Shown piece by piece: positions 45,619 to 49,692 of a stretch of DNA of 49,692 nucleotides. Numbering within the stretch: the first letter of the stretch is position 1; the number at the start of each line of letters is the position of its first letter. The position numbers and the translations under genes are program-made. Origin of the DNA: Formosa sp. Hel1_33_131 (GTDB lineage Bacteria; Bacteroidota; Bacteroidia; Flavobacteriales; Flavobacteriaceae); contig CATEFX010000039.1 of the NCBI GenBank assembly GCA_949499105.1, positions 1 to 49,692 on the forward strand, written 5' to 3'. The notes beneath the pieces were generated by a model. The model had not been told where the DNA came from. It made no database searches and saw only the letters and a program-made list of their open reading frames with translations.

Positions 45619-46433
45619 TAGATATTATTTTTTTCTTTTAAGACTTTTATTGATTGAATTTGGTCTGCAAATAAACTACTTTTTTCTGGATATTTCAAAC
45701 TTAAAATACGGTAAGACTGTATTGCTTTATCATAGTTTTTTTGTTCCACATAAATTCTGGCTAGAGTTTCGGTCATTAAATCTTCAGTTTCAACGGGAAC
45801 GACTTCAGCAATATTGATTAATTTTGAGTTTTTGTCGACGGGTTTTAATTTTGGTTTATTAGAAATAAAGGCGTCAATAAGCGCAAATTTTTTATTACGA
45901 GACGCGTCATTCGTTGGTTCAGACGCTTCGGAACGGACGATGGCTTTTTTCTGTGTTAAACGAAGCCATTCCGAAAATGAAAAAGTTTCGTTTTTTTCAA
46001 AACTTAAGGGTTTCCCAAGTTCTAATATTGATTCAGAAGAGCCTTCATTTAAAGTTTTTGACGTGATCGCTGCGGTCTCTAAACCTAAATCAGATTCTAA
46101 AAAAGTTTGTGAAGAGATGTCCTGAAACTCTGAAACTTTAATTGTTTTGATTTGATCAAAATTTTGTTTGATATGCGTCGAAATATCATTTTGTACAAAT
46201 ATTTCAGAAGTAATAAAATCAAATAACACACTTCGGTCGGTGGTAAAGGCGGCGGTAGTTTTTAGTTCCTGATTATACTTAAAACTCCCGAGATCCTTTA
46301 GTCCTTTTAGGTAAATTGCTCTGGCCGATTGAAAGTAGGGAAATTCCTCAATAATAGCAGCGACATGACCAACTTGGTCTTTGTCTAAAGCCGAAGGGTT
46401 GTGTAATAGATATGTGAATTCAGAGGTGTTCAT
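45618..46433 (-). CDS. TPR-containing protein of unknown function
   Basis: A 271-residue soluble protein with no signal peptide. The only recognisable domain is a C-terminal TPR-like pair, ARIYVEQKNYDKAIQSYRILSLKYP (split here as ARIYVEQKNYDK and AIQSYRILSLKYP), near residues 222-250. The first part (residues 10-90) is helical, and the middle is polar and probably disordered. It lies 4 nt after the LptE-like gene and overlaps secG by one base. Position between envelope export genes hints at an envelope-related scaffold, but this is inference. Confidence 0.8.
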   Translation of the reverse strand: MNTSEFTYLLHNPSALDKDQVGHVAAIIEEFPYFQSARAIYLKGLKDLGSFKYNQELKTTAAFTTDRSVLFDFITSEIFVQNDISTHIKQNFDQIKTIKVSEFQDISSQTFLESDLGLETAAITSKTLNEGSSESILELGKPLSFEKNETFSFSEWLRLTQKKAIVRSEASEPTNDASRNKKFALIDAFISNKPKLKPVDKNSKLINIAEVVPVETEDLMTETLARIYVEQKNYDKAIQSYRILSLKYPEKSSLFADQIQSIKVLKEKNNI

Positions 46434-46437
46434 ATTG

Positions 46438-46950
46438 TTACCAATTGGCTAGCGAGGCATTTACGACATCTTGAGTAATTCGTTCAAAAACTTCTTCAAT
46501 GGCTGTTGTTTTTTGGGCGCCAATAAGTTGCGCACTTCCTTCGTAGTTATAAAAAAACGAGAAGCGTTTTTCAAATTCTGCATCCTCATCATTTTTATCA
46601 AAAAACCGCACATTTATACTGATTGTTAGTTGATTCTGGGCGGCTGTATTGCTCGAAGTAGCCGTTGTGGGGGATATTCTGTACTCTACTATTTCACCTT
46701 CGTAAACGATGTCTCCATTTGATTTAACAAGATCTAAACTCGTTTGATTTAAAATTAAATCCTGAAGCGATAAAGTAAAGTCCCGTTCAATTCCAGGTTC
46801 AATCAGTGCTGCTGTATTTTGAAAGTAATTTACCTGAAAGGTTTTCGTGTCTGCACTTAACGAAATCCCTGTAAAGGAGTAAGCCCCACACCCTAAAATA
46901 AGGGTAAAAGCACTCACCGCCAAGCTGTATTTTAAAACGTTAAAGGTCAT
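46438..46950 (-). CDS. LptE-like outer-membrane lipoprotein
   Basis: A 170-residue lipoprotein with lipobox ILGC and lipidated C21. The body has GAYSFTGISL, an NYFQN strand and a long beta segment typical of LptE-family proteins in Bacteroidota, which work with LptD in placing lipopolysaccharide in the outer membrane. Similarity in this family is low, so the assignment is from the layout and the YSFTG start. It overlaps the sigma-54 activator gene by 11 nt, so they are co-translated. Confidence 0.82.
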   Translation of the reverse strand: MTFNVLKYSLAVSAFTLILGCGAYSFTGISLSADTKTFQVNYFQNTAALIEPGIERDFTLSLQDLILNQTSLDLVKSNGDIVYEGEIVEYRISPTTATSSNTAAQNQLTISINVRFFDKNDEDAEFEKRFSFFYNYEGSAQLIGAQKTTAIEEVFERITQDVVNASLANW

Positions 46951-48205
46951 ATTGTTTTATTTTTCGATATAAAGTACGTTCGCTAATTCCCAATTCATCT
47001 GCTGCTAATTTACGCTTTCCTTGGTGACGTTCAAGCGATTTTTTAATAAGTTCTAATTCTTTATCGTGTAGTGACAGCGTCTCTTCTTCCTCTTCAATCG
47101 CTTCTGTGTAGGTGTATTTTTCGTCGTTATCACTAATGATTTCAACAGGATTTTCTTCTTGTGTTTTCGCAGGAAGTGACAGAAGTTCGGGTTTTTCTTC
47201 AGGCTCTAGGGTGTCGTCTTTATTATAAATTTTTTGAATTAAACCTTCATTATTTTTTTGAACATCACTGTGATTTTCATGTTTCATCAATTCCATCGTT
47301 AGTTTTTTGAGATCATTCAAATCGCTTTTCATGTCAAATAAAACTTTATATAAAATTTCTCTTTCGGTACTAAAATCACTTTGCCCTTTTTCTTTTCCTT
47401 GAACCGCTGGTAAGTTGCTACCCATATTTGGTAAATATGTTTTTAACGTCAACACATCAATCATTCTAGAGGATTCTAAAACCGATATTTGTTCGGCTAC
47501 ATTTCTGAGCTGTCTAATATTGCCGCTCCATCGGTATTTTATAAGTGCATCTATCGCATTATCATCGAGTCGAATCGTGGGCATTTTGTATTTTAAAGCA
47601 AAATCACTTGCAAATTTTCTAAACAACAAATGAATATCGTCTTTTCGATTTCGAAGAGACGGCAATAAAATTTCAACGGTGCTTAATCGGTAATACAGAT
47701 CTTCTCGAAATTTTTCTTTTTCAATGGCTTCAAACATATTAACGTTGGTAGCCGCTACAATTCTAACATCTGTTTTTAAAACGGTGCTTGAGCCAACCTT
47801 AATAAATTCTCCATTTTCTAAAACTCTTAATAATCGAACTTGGGTTGTTAATGGGAGCTCGCCGACTTCATCTAAAAAGATGGTGCCCCCATTGGCGACT
47901 TCAAAGTAGCCAGAACGGGTTTGAGTGGCTCCTGTAAAAGCCCCTTTTTCATGCCCAAAAAGCTCACTATCAATAGTCCCCTCCGGAATGGCGCCACAAT
48001 TGACAGCGATGTATTTGCCGTGTTTTCGGTGCGAGAGTTGATGAATGATTTTAGGAATACTTTCTTTTCCAACGCCACTTTCTCCAGTGACTAACACCGA
48101 AATATCTGTAGGTGCCACCTGAACAGCTTTTTCTATGGCACGATTAAGACCCGTGTCATTTCCAATAATTCCAAACCGTTGTTTTATAGATTGAACTGTT
48201 TCCAT
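46940..48205 (-). CDS. sigma-54-dependent transcriptional activator without sensor domain
   Basis: A 421-residue AAA+ activator that would drive open-complex formation by RpoN polymerase. The AAA+ domain begins at once: Walker A GESGVGKE (41-48), the sigma-54 loop GAFTGA (88-93), Walker B FLDE (110-113), and the RWSGNIRQLRN arginine-finger region. There is no receiver, GAF or PAS domain before it. A ~110-residue linker (about 270-375), partly coiled-coil (TEREILYKVLFDMK) and partly acidic, leads to a Fis-type helix-turn-helix (RKLAADELGISERTLYRK). It lies 2 nt after miaB and overlaps the LptE-like gene by 11 nt. Confidence 0.94.
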   Translation of the reverse strand: METVQSIKQRFGIIGNDTGLNRAIEKAVQVAPTDISVLVTGESGVGKESIPKIIHQLSHRKHGKYIAVNCGAIPEGTIDSELFGHEKGAFTGATQTRSGYFEVANGGTIFLDEVGELPLTTQVRLLRVLENGEFIKVGSSTVLKTDVRIVAATNVNMFEAIEKEKFREDLYYRLSTVEILLPSLRNRKDDIHLLFRKFASDFALKYKMPTIRLDDNAIDALIKYRWSGNIRQLRNVAEQISVLESSRMIDVLTLKTYLPNMGSNLPAVQGKEKGQSDFSTEREILYKVLFDMKSDLNDLKKLTMELMKHENHSDVQKNNEGLIQKIYNKDDTLEPEEKPELLSLPAKTQEENPVEIISDNDEKYTYTEAIEEEEETLSLHDKELELIKKSLERHQGKRKLAADELGISERTLYRKIKQYDL

Positions 48206-48207
48206 AA

Positions 48208-49671
48208 TTAATTATTTTCAGATAAACCAATGGCATTCCCAATCAGAGTCGCACTTGTACAATTATGTATTTTAACCAGCACAAAATCTCCAATTTTATA
48301 GTCTTCTTTCGGAAATACAGCCACGGTGTTATGCGCACTTCTTCCAGACCATTCAGAAGCAGATTTTTTTGATTCTTTTTCAATTAAGATTTCCACCGTT
48401 TGATTCAGAAATTGTTCTGTTCTGTACAAGCCATGCGCACGTTGCAGTTCGACGACTTCAGCCAAACGTCTTTTTTTAGTTTCAAAAGACACATCATCTT
48501 CGAGTTTTCTTTCTGCCATGGTGCCAGGGCGCTCGGAATAGGCATACATATATCCAAAACTATACTTAATCACCTTCATTAAGCTTAAGGTATCTCGGTG
48601 GTCGTCCTCCGTTTCGGTTGGAAAGCCACAAATCATATCTTGAGAAATGGTACAGTCTGGAATAATGCCTTTAATGTTTTTCACTAATTCAATATATTCT
48701 TCACGGGTATGTTGACGGTTCATTTCATCCAAAATTCGATTGCTCCCACTTTGAACTGGAAGGTGAACATGATTACAAATATTTTGATGTTTAGCCATCG
48801 TTTTAATGACGTCTAATGACATGTCTTGTGGATTAGAAGTCGAAAATCGGATCCTCACTTTTGGTTGTGCTTTGGCGCACATATCTAAAAGTAACGCAAA
48901 GTCAACAGCCGTCGCTTTTTGCATGTCTGTAGCCTTCGAAAACTCTTTTTTTAATCCGCCGCCGTACCAAAGATAGCTATCAACGTTTTGTCCCAAAAGC
49001 GTCACTTCTTTGTAACCTTTGTTCCATAAATCATTAATTTCTTCAAGGATACTTTGAGGTTCTCTACTGCGCTCGCGCCCTCTTGTAAAAGGCACCACAC
49101 AAAACGTACACATATTGTCGCAGCCTCTAGTGATAGATACAAAAGCAGTGACGCCGTTAGTATGGAGTCTTACCGGTGAGATATCACCATAAGTTTCGTC
49201 TTTAGAAAGAATTACATTTACGGCACTTCGGCCTTCTTCAACTTCCGATATAAGGTTAGGGAGATCTTTGTAAGCATCTGGCCCCACCACTAAATCAACG
49301 ATTTTTTCTTCTTCTAAAAATTTACTTTTAAGACGTTCCGCCATGCAGCCCAAAACGCCGACTTTCATTTTTGGATTGATGCGTTTAACAGCATTGTATT
49401 TTTCGAGTCTTTTACGAACGGTTTGCTCTGCTTTATCACGAATAGAACAGGTGTTTACCAATACGAGATCCGCTTCTTCCAAAACTTGAGTGGTGTTAAA
49501 ACCTTCTTTTGAAAGGATGGAAGCTACAATTTCACTATCACTAAAATTCATAGCGCATCCATAGCTTTCTATAAAAAGCTTCTTGGTGTTTTCTGGGTTA
49601 GGTCTAACAGCTAAATTTGAGCCTTGAACCGTTTCGTCAATTGTTTTCTCCATAAGTTTTTCAAAATCCAT
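48208..49671 (-). CDS. miaB: tRNA-2-methylthio-N6-dimethylallyladenosine synthase
   Basis: MiaB is a radical-SAM enzyme that adds the methylthio group at A37 of tRNAs. The 487-residue protein has the N-terminal UPF0004 cluster domain (SYGCAMNFSDSE, LVNTCSIRDKA, GVLGCMAERL, giving three cluster cysteines). The radical-SAM CxxxCxxC is GCDNMCTFCVVPFTRGRERS. A C-terminal TRAM domain follows. The start at 49671 is 21 nt from the window end, so its promoter is outside; a second Met lies at residue 7. Confidence 0.96.
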   Translation of the reverse strand: MDFEKLMEKTIDETVQGSNLAVRPNPENTKKLFIESYGCAMNFSDSEIVASILSKEGFNTTQVLEEADLVLVNTCSIRDKAEQTVRKRLEKYNAVKRINPKMKVGVLGCMAERLKSKFLEEEKIVDLVVGPDAYKDLPNLISEVEEGRSAVNVILSKDETYGDISPVRLHTNGVTAFVSITRGCDNMCTFCVVPFTRGRERSREPQSILEEINDLWNKGYKEVTLLGQNVDSYLWYGGGLKKEFSKATDMQKATAVDFALLLDMCAKAQPKVRIRFSTSNPQDMSLDVIKTMAKHQNICNHVHLPVQSGSNRILDEMNRQHTREEYIELVKNIKGIIPDCTISQDMICGFPTETEDDHRDTLSLMKVIKYSFGYMYAYSERPGTMAERKLEDDVSFETKKRRLAEVVELQRAHGLYRTEQFLNQTVEILIEKESKKSASEWSGRSAHNTVAVFPKEDYKIGDFVLVKIHNCTSATLIGNAIGLSENN

Positions 49672-49692
49672 TGAAGGACACTAAGTGTGCAA

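Noticed and set aside
49678-49688. Inverted repeat ACACTAAGTGT upstream of miaB
   Set aside because: Only five bases per arm, at the very edge of the window; no context to judge it.

Overview
This window is core chromosome of a gliding, type IX secreting member of the Bacteroidota, most likely family Flavobacteriaceae. The signs are GldB and GldC, a giant surface protein with a type B T9SS sorting domain, a HYC_CC_PP-type small protein beside a TonB receptor, AT-rich DNA, frequent TTG/GTG starts, few Shine-Dalgarno sites, and several exact copies of the Bacteroidota -7 promoter element TAnnTTTG. I cannot assign a genus. I saw no tRNA, rRNA, CRISPR array, insertion sequence, prophage or attachment site.

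Layout. 1-3154 (minus): leucine genes leuA-leuC-leuD, running off the left edge. 3303-4847 (plus): an unrecognised helical-repeat protein. 4870-21056 (plus): a promoter, a SAM-I (S-box) riboswitch and fourteen close-packed genes that join sulfate assimilation, siroheme synthesis and methionine synthesis. 21116-24099 (plus): polyprenyl diphosphate synthase and dnaG. 24102-25532 (minus): nadE and an atypical response regulator. 25706-32230 (plus): a 1704-residue T9SS surface protein, then gldB-gldC. 32232-39347 (minus): purH-mreB-mreC-mreD-mrdA-rodA. 39457-39909 (minus): a GAF protein. 40031-43124 (plus): a small Cys-rich exported protein, a TonB receptor and a periplasmic HMA protein, probably a metal module. 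43188-49671 (minus): miaB, a sigma-54 activator, an LptE-like lipoprotein, a TPR protein, secG, then groES-groEL.

How the genes work together. The 16-kb run is nearly a whole pathway. CysD/CysN activate sulfate, CysH reduces the product to sulfite, and a siroheme sulfite reductase (with a C-terminal HEPN-like extension) makes sulfide. CobA and a precorrin-2 dehydrogenase supply siroheme, and an FNR-type flavoprotein probably supplies electrons. MetX plus two PLP sulfhydrylases make homocysteine. A two-piece MetH and MetF make methionine. One SAM riboswitch at the head would let the end product control all of it. The mre/mrdA/rodA genes build the rod-shape elongation machinery.

No wholly new system is evident; most of the window is housekeeping. 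The points most worth checking are: DnaG with all four zinc ligands replaced; a response regulator with Ser at the phospho-acceptor position; the sulfite reductase-HEPN fusion; a cluster-free CysH with no APS kinase in the operon; and a sigma-54-like promoter before groES close to a sigma-54 activator that has no sensor domain.
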